This document shows, one piece after another, positions 1-5,552 of a DNA stretch of 6,371 bases. Numbering within the stretch: position 1 is the first letter of the stretch; every line of letters begins with the position of its first letter. Made by a program: the position numbers and the translations under genes. The DNA comes from Pirellulales bacterium (GTDB lineage: Bacteria > Planctomycetota > Planctomycetia > Pirellulales > Thermoguttaceae), in contig JAUWWA010000115.1 in assembly GCA_030617125.1 (NCBI GenBank), positions 1 through 6,371 of the forward strand, in the 5' to 3' direction. Under the pieces are notes generated by a model. That model was not told where the DNA came from, made no database searches, and was given only the letters and a program-made list of their open reading frames with translations.

Positions 1-1144
1 CCAGTTCCTGCTTCGCCCGCTTGTGGTCGCTGATTTCGCGTTGAAGTCGTTGATTCGTCTCGCTTAGCTCTGCGGTGCGGCGCTCGACCTCTTTCTCAAG
101 GAGCTCGCGATGTTTCCTCAATTGCTCCTCAGCGCGCTTCCGGTCGGTGATGTCCCAGACAACCCCGGTCATCCGGACGGCGCGCCCCTTCCTGTCACGA
201 TAAACTTTGCCGCGGGTGACGAGATCGTGTTGACTTCCATCCGGCCACACCACCCGGTACTCAGTGTCGTACTCAGCATCCTCTTCCACCGAACGAGCGA
301 CTGCGCGCTTGGTGCGTTCCCGGTCGTCTGGGTGAAGCATGTCGATAAAACCTTCGATTCCTCCCGAGAACACGCCCGGCTTCAGGCCGAACAGGGGATG
401 CGTGTAATCATCCCACGTATGCCGGTTCTCAACGATGTTCCAGTCCCAAGCGCCAATCCCGGAAGATCTCAAGGCCAGATTCAGCCGTTCCTCGGACTCC
501 TGGAGTTCATGAATGATAGGATTGCCGATGCGGAAGAACAGAAACGCGCCAACCGAGATCAGCACCAGGGCAGTTCCCCCGGCCAGCAATCCCGCTTTGA
601 AAAATGGCTTGCGAATTTCCGCCAGGTCGATCTTCGCCACGATGCCCAAGTCGAGAACCGCCACGGGCTCGTAGGCGGCGAGCACCGTTTCTCCTTGATA
701 ATCAGGGCCGATGACCGTCCCCCCCGATTCTCTCGACAGCGCCAGATGCATGGGCTCGGCCAGTTCCGACGAGAATGGCACAGGGGTAGATTCCTCCAGT
801 TCATCGCGCCGGTGACTGAGCAAGAAGACAATCTGCTCGCCTTCGCGCCTGGCCAGGGTGAACTCCCCGGTCTCTGCAAATCCTTCCAAGCGCGAGTGCG
901 CCTCTTTGATCTGTGATAGTGTGGCGGCGAAAGCGCCCCCTGGAATGTCCTCGCCGCTATACTTTTTATCGAACCTCGCCACCGCTTCCATCAAGCGCGC
1001 CTGACTCTTCACGATTTCTGTCAGACGTATACGCTGTTGTTCAAACGCCGCACGATACAAAACGAAAAACGCCGTCCCACCCACACTCGCCGTCATGCCC
1101 AACATGATAATAACTAGGATGAGAATTCTAGTTCTCGCGCGCAT
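1..1144 (-). CDS. Membrane-bound PAS-domain sensor, probably a sensor histidine kinase (C-terminus beyond the window)
   Basis: The reading frame is open for 381 codons from ATG at 1144 to the left edge, so only the N-terminal sensing part is present. Residues 6-29 form a hydrophobic membrane segment. Residues 31-181 form an extracytoplasmic region ending in a Cache-like stretch (VLAAYEPVAVLDLGIVAKID, 154-173), and residues 183-204 form a second membrane segment. A PAS_3-type domain follows at about 222-334, with GAWDWN at 231-236, MLHPDDR at 269-275, EYRVVWPDG at 295-303 and the closing PAC motif VVWDITDRKRAEEQL at 328-342. The remainder is a charged coiled coil with a second motif, EISDHKRAKQEL, at 370-381. 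This usually leads into another PAS domain or a HisKA dimerisation domain. The kinase domain is not visible, so a diguanylate cyclase output is possible. Start choice is supported by AGGAG seven bases upstream. The 7-G run at 719-725 keeps the frame intact. Confidence 0.85.
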   Translation of the reverse strand, partial: MRARTRILILVIIMLGMTASVGGTAFFVLYRAAFEQQRIRLTEIVKSQARLMEAVARFDKKYSGEDIPGGAFAATLSQIKEAHSRLEGFAETGEFTLARREGEQIVFLLSHRRDELEESTPVPFSSELAEPMHLALSRESGGTVIGPDYQGETVLAAYEPVAVLDLGIVAKIDLAEIRKPFFKAGLLAGGTALVLISVGAFLFFRIGNPIIHELQESEERLNLALRSSGIGAWDWNIVENRHTWDDYTHPLFGLKPGVFSGGIEGFIDMLHPDDRERTKRAVARSVEEDAEYDTEYRVVWPDGSQHDLVTRGKVYRDRKGRAVRMTGVVWDITDRKRAEEQLRKHRELLEKEVERRTAELSETNQRLQREISDHKRAKQEL

Positions 1145-1151
1145 TATCTCT

Positions 1152-1156
1152 CTCCT
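1152..1156 (-). promoter_or_regulatory. Shine-Dalgarno site of the PAS sensor gene
   Basis: On the minus strand AGGAG lies seven bases before ATG at 1144 (AGGAGAGAGATA then ATG). It fixes the start of the sensor gene ahead of its first membrane segment. Confidence 0.7.
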
Positions 1157-1159
1157 GTC

Positions 1160-1249
1160 TCTTCCCATCGATGCCCAGACCATGGGAACGGAGCATGGGA
1201 ACGAGTATGTGTGCGGCGTCGGCCCGCTTCGATTGCGCTGTCTTCCCAT
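1160..1249. repeat. Cluster of four TTCCCAT/ATGGGAA words upstream of the sensor gene
   Basis: TTCCCAT occurs at 1162-1168 and 1243-1249, both times inside the 9-mer TCTTCCCAT. Its reverse complement ATGGGAA occurs at 1182-1188 and 1195-1201, both times inside ATGGGAACG. The two middle copies form a near-tandem 13-base repeat, and the first two copies could pair as a 7-bp stem with a 13-base loop. All four lie within about 105 bases upstream of the start at 1144. They may be operator half-sites or RNA structure in the leader. The repetition is directly visible, but the role is inferred. Confidence 0.4.
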
Positions 1250-1431
1250 ATTCATTACCAGTCATTTCCCTGCCCCTTTTTCGTGATTTGTTGAACAGTC
1301 GACACAACCTCTGACGGCGCGCTCCTCGATGCGTCACCACTGCCGTGTCGCACGCAAGCCTACCCACAGGTGCAGAGCCGTTCTGGCGGGGGTGCTTTCT
1401 CGAGCCAAGCCAATACAGCCAACGAGTCACC

Positions 1432-1477
1432 CTGACCAGCCCACAGGCGCGTATGCATGGTTGATGCGTCTGGTCAG
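1432..1477. repeat. Inverted repeat CTGACCAG / CTGGTCAG
   Basis: Perfect 8-base arms at 1432-1439 and 1470-1477 flank a 30-base centre. The centre contains a smaller possible hairpin, ATGCAT/ATGCGT around a five-base loop (1453-1469). It could be a protein-binding site or a folded RNA element, but no gene signal next to it settles which. There is no T-run after it on either strand, so it is not a typical intrinsic terminator. Confidence 0.3.
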
Positions 1478-1866
1478 TCCAACCACGTCCGAATGAAGCA
1501 GGCTGGCCCCGCAGCGCGCAACGATGGGCGCCGAGAAGCGGGGAACCCGGATTCTCGACCTGGAAGCACTTCCGCAACCTGATTCCCGCAAACTGGTCGG
1601 GCCGCAGGTGCACAGCAACGAGGTCCGCACCGAAGCTGGAAGTGATCCGCAATTCGTGGTCCGTCGACCGCGGGCCGAGAAGGCAATCACGTTCCCCCCC
1701 AACCGTTGCGCCCCCGCAATCTTCGCCATGGCGATGCCCTCTTCATGAGATCGCGCCCGGAAGGTGGTTCCACCACATTTGTGATTCTATCGCGCCGTGG
1801 GGACTCCACCAACCCCAGATCATGGACAACCGACCGGCGGCAAGCGGTGGCGGGTGATGACGAAAA

Positions 1867-1939
1867 CGCGCCCGGCAGGACTCGAACCTGCAACCTGCGG
1901 ATTAGAAGTCCGCTGCTCTATCCTTTAAGCTACGGGCGC
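1867..1939 (-). tRNA. tRNA-Arg (anticodon TCT)
   Basis: Read on the minus strand from 1939 to 1867, the 73 bases fold as a complete cloverleaf. The acceptor stem is GCGCCCG/CGGGCGC. The D arm begins GCTTAAAGG. The anticodon stem GCGGA/TCCGC holds the loop CTTCTAA, with anticodon TCT reading AGA. A five-base variable loop is followed by the T arm GCAGG-TTCGAGT-CCTGC and discriminator G. No CCA is encoded: TTTT follows the discriminator, so CCA must be added enzymatically. The 5' end faces the integrase gene, which runs in the opposite direction. tRNA genes are common integration targets, usually at their 3' end, and here the 3' end points away from the integrase. Confidence 0.95.
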
Positions 1940-1963
1940 AAAAGACTATTATTTCCGGGGGTA

Positions 1964-1991
1964 TTGACTTCCTCGGCCGACTTGCTAGAAT
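1964..1991 (+). promoter_or_regulatory. Sigma-70-type promoter ahead of the integrase
   Basis: TTGACT at 1964-1969 and TAGAAT at 1986-1991 are separated by 16 bases, each matching the consensus at five of six positions. Transcription would begin near 1998, giving a leader of about 80 bases to the Shine-Dalgarno at 2075-2083. It lies between the tRNA and the integrase and points toward the integrase. Confidence 0.6.
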
Positions 1992-2028
1992 GGAATGTGA
2001 CACCTGCTTTTGACACCTGTTTACCAAA

Positions 2029-3243
2029 TTGGCCCCCCGATGGGCGAACATCAGAGGGCCGGGACATCGACCTGAAAAGGAGGCCAATACCACATCATAT
2101 TCTACTGCGAAACGGAAGCCGAGCAAACCGTATCCGGACTTTCCGCTGTTCCCACATGCCACCCGGCGGTGGGCGAAAAAAATCAAAGGCAAGCTCTGCT
2201 ACTTCGGCCCTTGGGACGATTGGCGGGGCGCGCTCGATCGGTTCAACGCACAGAAGGCCGATCTCTACGCTGGCCGGCCCCCGAGGGTATCGGGCGGTGC
2301 GTTGACCGTCCGCGATCTGTGCAACAGATTCCTGACCGCCAAGAACGAACGGGTCGAAACTGGCGAAATCACTCCGCGAACCTTCGCCGACTACCATGCC
2401 ACCTGTAGCCGACTGGTCGATACGTTTGGGAAGAATCGGCCGGTTGACGGTCTGGCAGCCGAGGACTTCCGGCGGCTGCGGGCCAGTATGGCCAAGGTCT
2501 GGGGGCCGGTGCGGCTCGGCAACGAAATCCAGCGGGTTCGGTCAGTGTTCAAGTTTGCTTATGATGAGGCGTTGGTTGATAAACCGGTCCGCTACGGCCA
2601 GAGTTTCAGCCGTCCCAGCAGGCGGGTAATCCGCAAGCTCCGCAACGGCAGCGGTCCGAGGATGTTTGAGGCGGAGGAAATCCGCCGGATGATCGGCGCC
2701 GCGGGAGTGCAACTCAAGACAATGATTCTGCTGGGAATAAACTGCGGGTTCGGCAACGCCGACTGCGCGGGCTTGCCCCGGAAGGCCCTGGACTTGCACG
2801 GCGGCTGGGTGAACTACCCTCGCCCAAAGACCGGGGTCCAGCGGCGGTGCCCATTGTGGCCGGAGACCGTCAAGGCGTTGCGCGACGCGCTGGAGGTTCG
2901 CCCCAAGCCGAAGGACAGAGCCGACGCCAAGCTCGTATTCATCACGAAGTACGGCCAGCGATGGGCGAAGGACACGTCGGACAATCCGGTCAGCCAGGAA
3001 ACCGCCAAGGTGTTGAGGCAACTGGGCATTCAGCGGCGCGGCGTGAACTTCTACGCGCTTCGCCACACGTTCGAGACCATTGGCGGCGAAGCCCGGGACC
3101 AAGTGGCCGTCGATCACATCATGGGCCACGCCCGCGACGACATGGCCAGTGTCCACCGCGAGCGGATCAGCGACGAACGGCTCCAAGCCGTGACCGATCA
3201 TGTCCGGCACTGGTTGTTTGAAACGGATTGCCAGCCTGGTTGA
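2029..3243 (+). CDS. Tyrosine recombinase/phage-type integrase, planctomycete style, probably inactive
   Basis: This 404-codon frame has the layout of a tyrosine site-specific recombinase. An N-terminal segment KPYPDFPLFPH (33-43) and YFGPW (58-62) is typical, as I recall it, of planctomycete integrases. A SAM-like core-binding domain spans about 92-185, and the catalytic domain about 210-397. Visible catalytic elements are the hairpin lysine in PRPKTG (K267), LRHTF (R345) and MGH (H367). The nucleophilic Tyr expected nine residues after H367 is His (H376, codon CAC at 3154-3156). The usual first Arg (TGLR-type motif) is replaced by NCGFGNADC (238-246), which I believe is a feature of this family. 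The only in-frame start before the conserved region is TTG at 2029, without a Shine-Dalgarno; a strong one at 2075-2083 has no start codon after it. I infer a decayed orphan integrase of an element inserted near the tRNA-Arg gene. Family assignment is firm; activity is doubtful. Confidence 0.85.
   Translation: MAPRWANIRGPGHRPEKEANTTSYSTAKRKPSKPYPDFPLFPHATRRWAKKIKGKLCYFGPWDDWRGALDRFNAQKADLYAGRPPRVSGGALTVRDLCNRFLTAKNERVETGEITPRTFADYHATCSRLVDTFGKNRPVDGLAAEDFRRLRASMAKVWGPVRLGNEIQRVRSVFKFAYDEALVDKPVRYGQSFSRPSRRVIRKLRNGSGPRMFEAEEIRRMIGAAGVQLKTMILLGINCGFGNADCAGLPRKALDLHGGWVNYPRPKTGVQRRCPLWPETVKALRDALEVRPKPKDRADAKLVFITKYGQRWAKDTSDNPVSQETAKVLRQLGIQRRGVNFYALRHTFETIGGEARDQVAVDHIMGHARDDMASVHRERISDERLQAVTDHVRHWLFETDCQPG
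2075..2083 (+). promoter_or_regulatory. Strong Shine-Dalgarno sequence lacking an obvious start codon
   Basis: AAAAGGAGG is an almost ideal ribosome-binding site, placed about 45 bases before the codons for the conserved KPYPDF block of the integrase. The next in-frame codons are GCC, AAT, ACC, ACA, TCA and TAT, with no ATG, GTG or TTG. The usual start position (about eight bases on, near ACA at 2092) is therefore occupied by a non-start codon. This suggests the original start codon has been lost. Confidence 0.55.
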
Positions 3244-3486
3244 ACAAGCAACCGCCGACGCGGCTTGACGGGACGGCAAGGAAGGAGCATCGGAACCGTC
3301 GAGGCGGGTGTGGTAAAACGCGGTCGGTAGCTCCTGGACGTTGTGATTTTGCTGCCGACAGGTTGCCATGATGCTGAGCATCCGCTCGACGAAACGGCTT
3401 CCCGCCTCGCTGTCCGTGCCGCCGCTGCTTTTACACCACAGCACGGCATCACGCAACACGCTTGCCGGTGCGTCGTTGTGTGGCCC
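3244..3486 (-). pseudogene. IS66-family transposase, C-terminal fragment
   Basis: The minus strand encodes a block closely resembling the C-terminal end of IS66 transposases (TnpC). In order it contains VLRDAVLWCKSSGGTDSE, then GSRFVERML, then MATCRQQNHNV, and a tail with LDGSDAPSLPSRQ. In the family this follows a conserved NNxAER segment; here it reads HNDAPASVLR, slightly altered. The catalytic DDE domain, the zinc-binding and helix-turn-helix parts and the partner genes tnpA and tnpB are absent, so only about 80 codons of a protein of roughly 500 remain. The frame has no stop at the expected end and runs on through the antisense of the integrase, so the natural terminus is lost too. Boundaries are approximate. 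It abuts the integrase stop, marking an insertion or deletion junction near 3243. Confidence 0.7.
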
Positions 3487-3760
3487 GCCGCGAACGACGC
3501 CCATGAAAGAAAGCCCGAAACGAACACACTTGACCGGCCCAACCATAGCAGGCCTTACGCCGTTTGTCATGAGCCCCAGCGCCGGGCCAGCATTGCCGAT
3601 TTCCACGCTGCCTGAGGGCGAACACATGGGCATTGTGAAGGCGATGGTGCTATTCGTCCGGGCGATGGTTGTGTATTTTCGGCTGGTAGAATCGCCGGAT
3701 GGAGTTATTGGGAAGGACAAGTAGCGTGTCACGTTCCGGCATTCATCCTTCATCCTTCCC
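3487..3760. other. Gap between the transposase fragment and the enolase-like gene
   Basis: No coding region is supported. Plus-strand frames start inside the antisense of the transposase fragment and match nothing I recognise. A short hydrophobic frame ending at 3724 starts with ATG at 3627 but lacks a ribosome-binding site. GGCGATGGT occurs twice between about 3640 and 3672. No terminator hairpin is evident beyond the stop codon of the enolase-like gene at 3761. Confidence 0.4.
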
Positions 3761-4810
3761 CTAACTCACCTGGTAGCGTTCTACCTTCGCCCGATCCACG
3801 TCGACTCCCAGTCCCGGTGTTTGTGGGACGGCCATCATGCCGTCGACGATTTCCAGCGGCTCGGTGAGCACGTCGTCGCGGAGTTGGTGGTAGGCACATT
3901 CGTTGCAGCCCGAGAAGGCCGGCGTAGCGGCGGCCAGTTGCAGCATGGCGGCCGTGGCAATCCCCAGGGACGGCTCGGCGCCGAGCAACACGGAGACTCC
4001 ACCCGCCTCGGCCACGGCGACGCATTTCCGCGCCGGGACGATCCCTCCCACCCGGCCAATGTCGACCAGCACGAACGGTACGGCGCCGCAGCGGATCGTC
4101 GCCATGACGTCGGCCGGACGCCGAATCGACCGCCACACCGCCAGCGGCACGTTGGTTTGCCGCGCGAGCGACGCGACCGGGTGCAACTTCGTGGTGTCGA
4201 TCGGATCGAGCACAAACTGCAATGCGACGTCTTCGAGTTCGGCGCAAAGGTCTCGCGCGGTCTCGGGGTCGTAGCGGGCGGCGGCGTCCAACCGCAATTC
4301 GGCCCGATCGCCCACGCTTTGCCGAACGGCGCTGAGCCTTTGCAGGTCCTCCTCCATGCGGCCGCCGGCCGTGACGATCTGGGTATGAAAGCCCTGTTCG
4401 GCGAGTTCCCGGGCGACCTTGGCGACGCGCCGGGCATGGTGGCCGGGCAATCGCACGGCCAAAGGAATCCGTTGGCGATATCCGCCGCCGAGAAAATGGT
4501 GCAGCGGCTCCCCGGCCGACCGGCCGATCAGGTCCCAACAGGCCATCTCCAACGCGGAGCGCAACGCCGGATCGGGCACGGCTTGGAGCATCAGCAGCTC
4601 TTCGATGTCGAAGATGCTCAGTCCGGCCAACACCGGAAACAAGGCGTTGCGTCGGCCGGGCAACTCCGCCGCCTGCCACCCGCACCGCGCCTCACCCCAG
4701 CCCTCTAGCCCCGAGTCGGTTGTCAGCCGGACCAGCACCGATCGGACCGGATCGTCCGACTCTGTGCAATGGATCTCGACAAGGTAGAATTCAAGTTCGC
4801 TAATGGTCAT
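3761..4810 (-). CDS. Enolase-superfamily (mandelate racemase/muconate lactonizing-like) protein with altered active site
   Basis: The 349-residue length suits the MR/MLE group. The N-terminal capping domain spans about 1-115, with LVRLTTDSGLEGWGEAR at 26-42 and the segment ALEMACWDLIGRSAGEPL at 86-103. The barrel follows, with LRLDA at 172-176, VDIGRVGGI at 249-257 and a C-terminal return strand, TPGLGVDVD, at 331-339. The fold is clear but the chemistry is not. The KxK of muconate-type enzymes is replaced by IVT (145-147). Of the three metal ligands, only D175 is evident. The usual Glu two residues before Pro is L201, and the DES motif is W226-R227-S228. The MR-type catalytic His before the last barrel strand is also not seen. 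It may bind a ligand or catalyse an unusual reaction; no substrate can be named. The ATG at 4810 has no clear Shine-Dalgarno. The gene faces away from the basic protein gene across a 216-base gap. Confidence 0.85.
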   Translation of the reverse strand: MTISELEFYLVEIHCTESDDPVRSVLVRLTTDSGLEGWGEARCGWQAAELPGRRNALFPVLAGLSIFDIEELLMLQAVPDPALRSALEMACWDLIGRSAGEPLHHFLGGGYRQRIPLAVRLPGHHARRVAKVARELAEQGFHTQIVTAGGRMEEDLQRLSAVRQSVGDRAELRLDAAARYDPETARDLCAELEDVALQFVLDPIDTTKLHPVASLARQTNVPLAVWRSIRRPADVMATIRCGAVPFVLVDIGRVGGIVPARKCVAVAEAGGVSVLLGAEPSLGIATAAMLQLAAATPAFSGCNECAYHQLRDDVLTEPLEIVDGMMAVPQTPGLGVDVDRAKVERYQVS

Positions 4811-5026
4811 GATGGACAGTTGTCGGCGGTCCGTCGTCGATTGTCAGGGGTGTGATTTCCATGGTAACGTCCAACTGGCAGAAAGGAAACTTCCCGCCGG
4901 CCCCTGGTCAGCGGTACGTCGGTTGATTATGCTGAATAATGAGTCGCCGACGCCCCCCATGCGGGCCGCAAGTTTGGCGATACCATTCGGCCATCATGTG
5001 CCTGTCCACTCTTGGGAGGGAGAACC
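4811..5026. other. Divergent intergenic region
   Basis: This gap separates the minus-strand enolase-like gene from the plus-strand basic protein gene and must hold both promoters. No hexamer pair with good spacing stands out. AATAAT (near 4935) could be a -10 for the plus-strand gene, but it lacks a matching -35. Confidence 0.4.
5015..5020 (+). promoter_or_regulatory. Shine-Dalgarno deciding a GTG start
   Basis: GGAGGG sits six bases before GTG at 5027. This favours GTG over the in-frame TTG at 5012, which overlaps the ribosome-binding site itself and would add MGGRT to the protein. Confidence 0.65.
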
Positions 5027-5347
5027 GTGGCTCGTAAAGTCGCCAATCGTAAGGAGTTACGTGCGGAGGCCGAGGCTGCCGAACGCCAGGAAGCCGAGGA
5101 AAAGCCAAAAGCCAAGAAAACCGCCGCCAAGAAAACCACCACGAAGAAAACCACCCGCAGCCGCGCAAAAGTCGTCAAGGAAGTCCGGTTGAAGGCCTTT
5201 TGGGGCGTCTTCAATCAGTCGTTGCGTCGGGTGGCTCTGTTTGAGTACAGCCAACGAGACCAGGCCCAAAAAAAGGCGGAACAGTTGAGTGCATCCGCGA
5301 AGATTCCCCATTTCGTCCAACGCGTCAAGGAAGTGATCGAGGAATAA
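5027..5347 (+). CDS. Small basic protein with Lys/Thr/Ala-rich tail and conserved C-terminal domain
   Basis: From GTG at 5027 the product is 106 residues. Residues 1-25 are charged and probably helical. Residues 26-48 are a low-complexity, strongly basic stretch built on KKT units, resembling the tails of histone H1-like and other nucleic-acid-binding proteins. Residues 52-106 look like a compact domain: VRLKAFWGVFNQSLRRVALF at 53-72, then an acidic and amphipathic region ending in HFVQRVKEVIEE. I recall similar C-termini in uncharacterised planctomycete proteins but know no established function. The basic segment suggests DNA or RNA binding, which is inference. There is no signal peptide. 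It reads in the same direction as the downstream Hsp70-like gene, 205 bases from its end, so co-transcription is possible but unproven. Confidence 0.75.
   Translation: MARKVANRKELRAEAEAAERQEAEEKPKAKKTAAKKTTTKKTTRSRAKVVKEVRLKAFWGVFNQSLRRVALFEYSQRDQAQKKAEQLSASAKIPHFVQRVKEVIEE
5114..5158 (+). repeat. 15-base tandem repeat coding for KKT units
   Basis: AAGAAAACC recurs at 5114, 5129 and 5144, giving three 15-base units with variable last six bases. Each unit encodes KKT plus two residues (AA, TT or TR), producing the basic tail of the small protein. Exact spacing and conserved codons suggest expansion by slippage or unequal exchange. Confidence 0.7.
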
Positions 5348-5445
5348 GATACCCGGATGCCCGTTTGGACCGCCTTGTGCTTCGGTTGCTGTGTCGTTCG
5401 TTGGTTGCACCAGTGGTCGCAAGAGAGACAAATAAGGGAATCCGC

Positions 5446-5541
5446 ATGGAACGTTCGCACGTTTTTCGGTTGGCCGGTTTGGCGGTCTTGCCGGGCGTGG
5501 CCGCCGGCGCGACGTTCCTCGACGCGGACACGCCTGAGTGA
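5446..5541 (+). CDS. Possible 31-residue hydrophobic peptide upstream of the Hsp70-like gene
   Basis: ATG at 5446 is preceded six bases earlier by AAGGGA and opens a frame ending in TGA at 5541, eleven bases before the ATG of the Hsp70-like gene. The product has a basic start (MERSHVFR), a hydrophobic middle (LAGLAVLPGVAAGATFL) and an acidic tail (DADTPE), the profile of a single membrane segment or a signal-like peptide. The close spacing would allow translational coupling with the next gene, whose own ribosome-binding site is weak. I do not recognise it; it may be a chance frame. Confidence 0.3.
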   Translation: MERSHVFRLAGLAVLPGVAAGATFLDADTPE

Positions 5542-5552
5542 GAAAACGCGCT

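Larger units (their letters stand above)
1145..1866. other. Stretch of about 720 bases without a supported gene
   Basis: Open frames exist here on both strands, but none gives a protein I recognise and several overlap one another with similar composition. The best minus-strand candidate starts with ATG at 1729, behind a weak AGAGGG. It runs 100 codons, becoming Cys/Ser/Arg-rich as expected of chance frames in GC-rich DNA. A possible weak minus-strand promoter, TTGGTG, 17 bases, TAGAAT, precedes it at about 1788-1816. A decayed gene cannot be excluded. What remains is the heptamer cluster near the sensor gene and the inverted repeat at 1432-1477. Confidence 0.5.

Noticed and set aside
719..725. 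A suspected frameshift at a 7-base homopolymer in the sensor gene
   Set aside because: Recounting the seven bases shows the frame is continuous, with the Cache-like and PAS parts in one frame.
110..916. A 268-codon plus-strand open frame
   Set aside because: It is antisense to the PAS sensor, whose minus-strand frame has clear membrane and PAS motifs across the whole span.
1128..1652. A 174-codon minus-strand open frame
   Set aside because: It has no recognisable motif or clear ribosome-binding site, its composition is rich in Arg/Cys/His, and it overlaps the start of the sensor gene.
1752..1764. A 12 of 13 match to the tRNA acceptor end (CGCGCCCGGaAGG), considered as an attachment-site remnant
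   Set aside because: The match is short and GC-rich and does not extend into the T arm, so chance is a sufficient explanation.
1687..1893. A minus-strand open frame starting MQVRVLPGA
   Set aside because: Its start lies within the tRNA-Arg gene; this peptide is a well-known artefact of translating tRNA T-arm sequence.
3368..3724. A 118-codon plus-strand open frame
   Set aside because: The first part is antisense to the IS66 fragment and the rest has no recognisable features or ribosome-binding site.
2542..3753. A 403-codon minus-strand open frame
   Set aside because: Most of it is the antisense of the integrase; only the part at about 3244-3486 has real protein similarity (IS66).
3750..4708. 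Long alternative frames on both strands over the enolase-like gene
   Set aside because: They are Arg-rich frames typical of GC-rich shadows; the minus frame at 3761-4810 carries the superfamily motifs.
4860..4890. A possible sigma-54 promoter (TGGCAGAAAGGAAACTT)
   Set aside because: The GC element and its fixed spacing from GG are not present.
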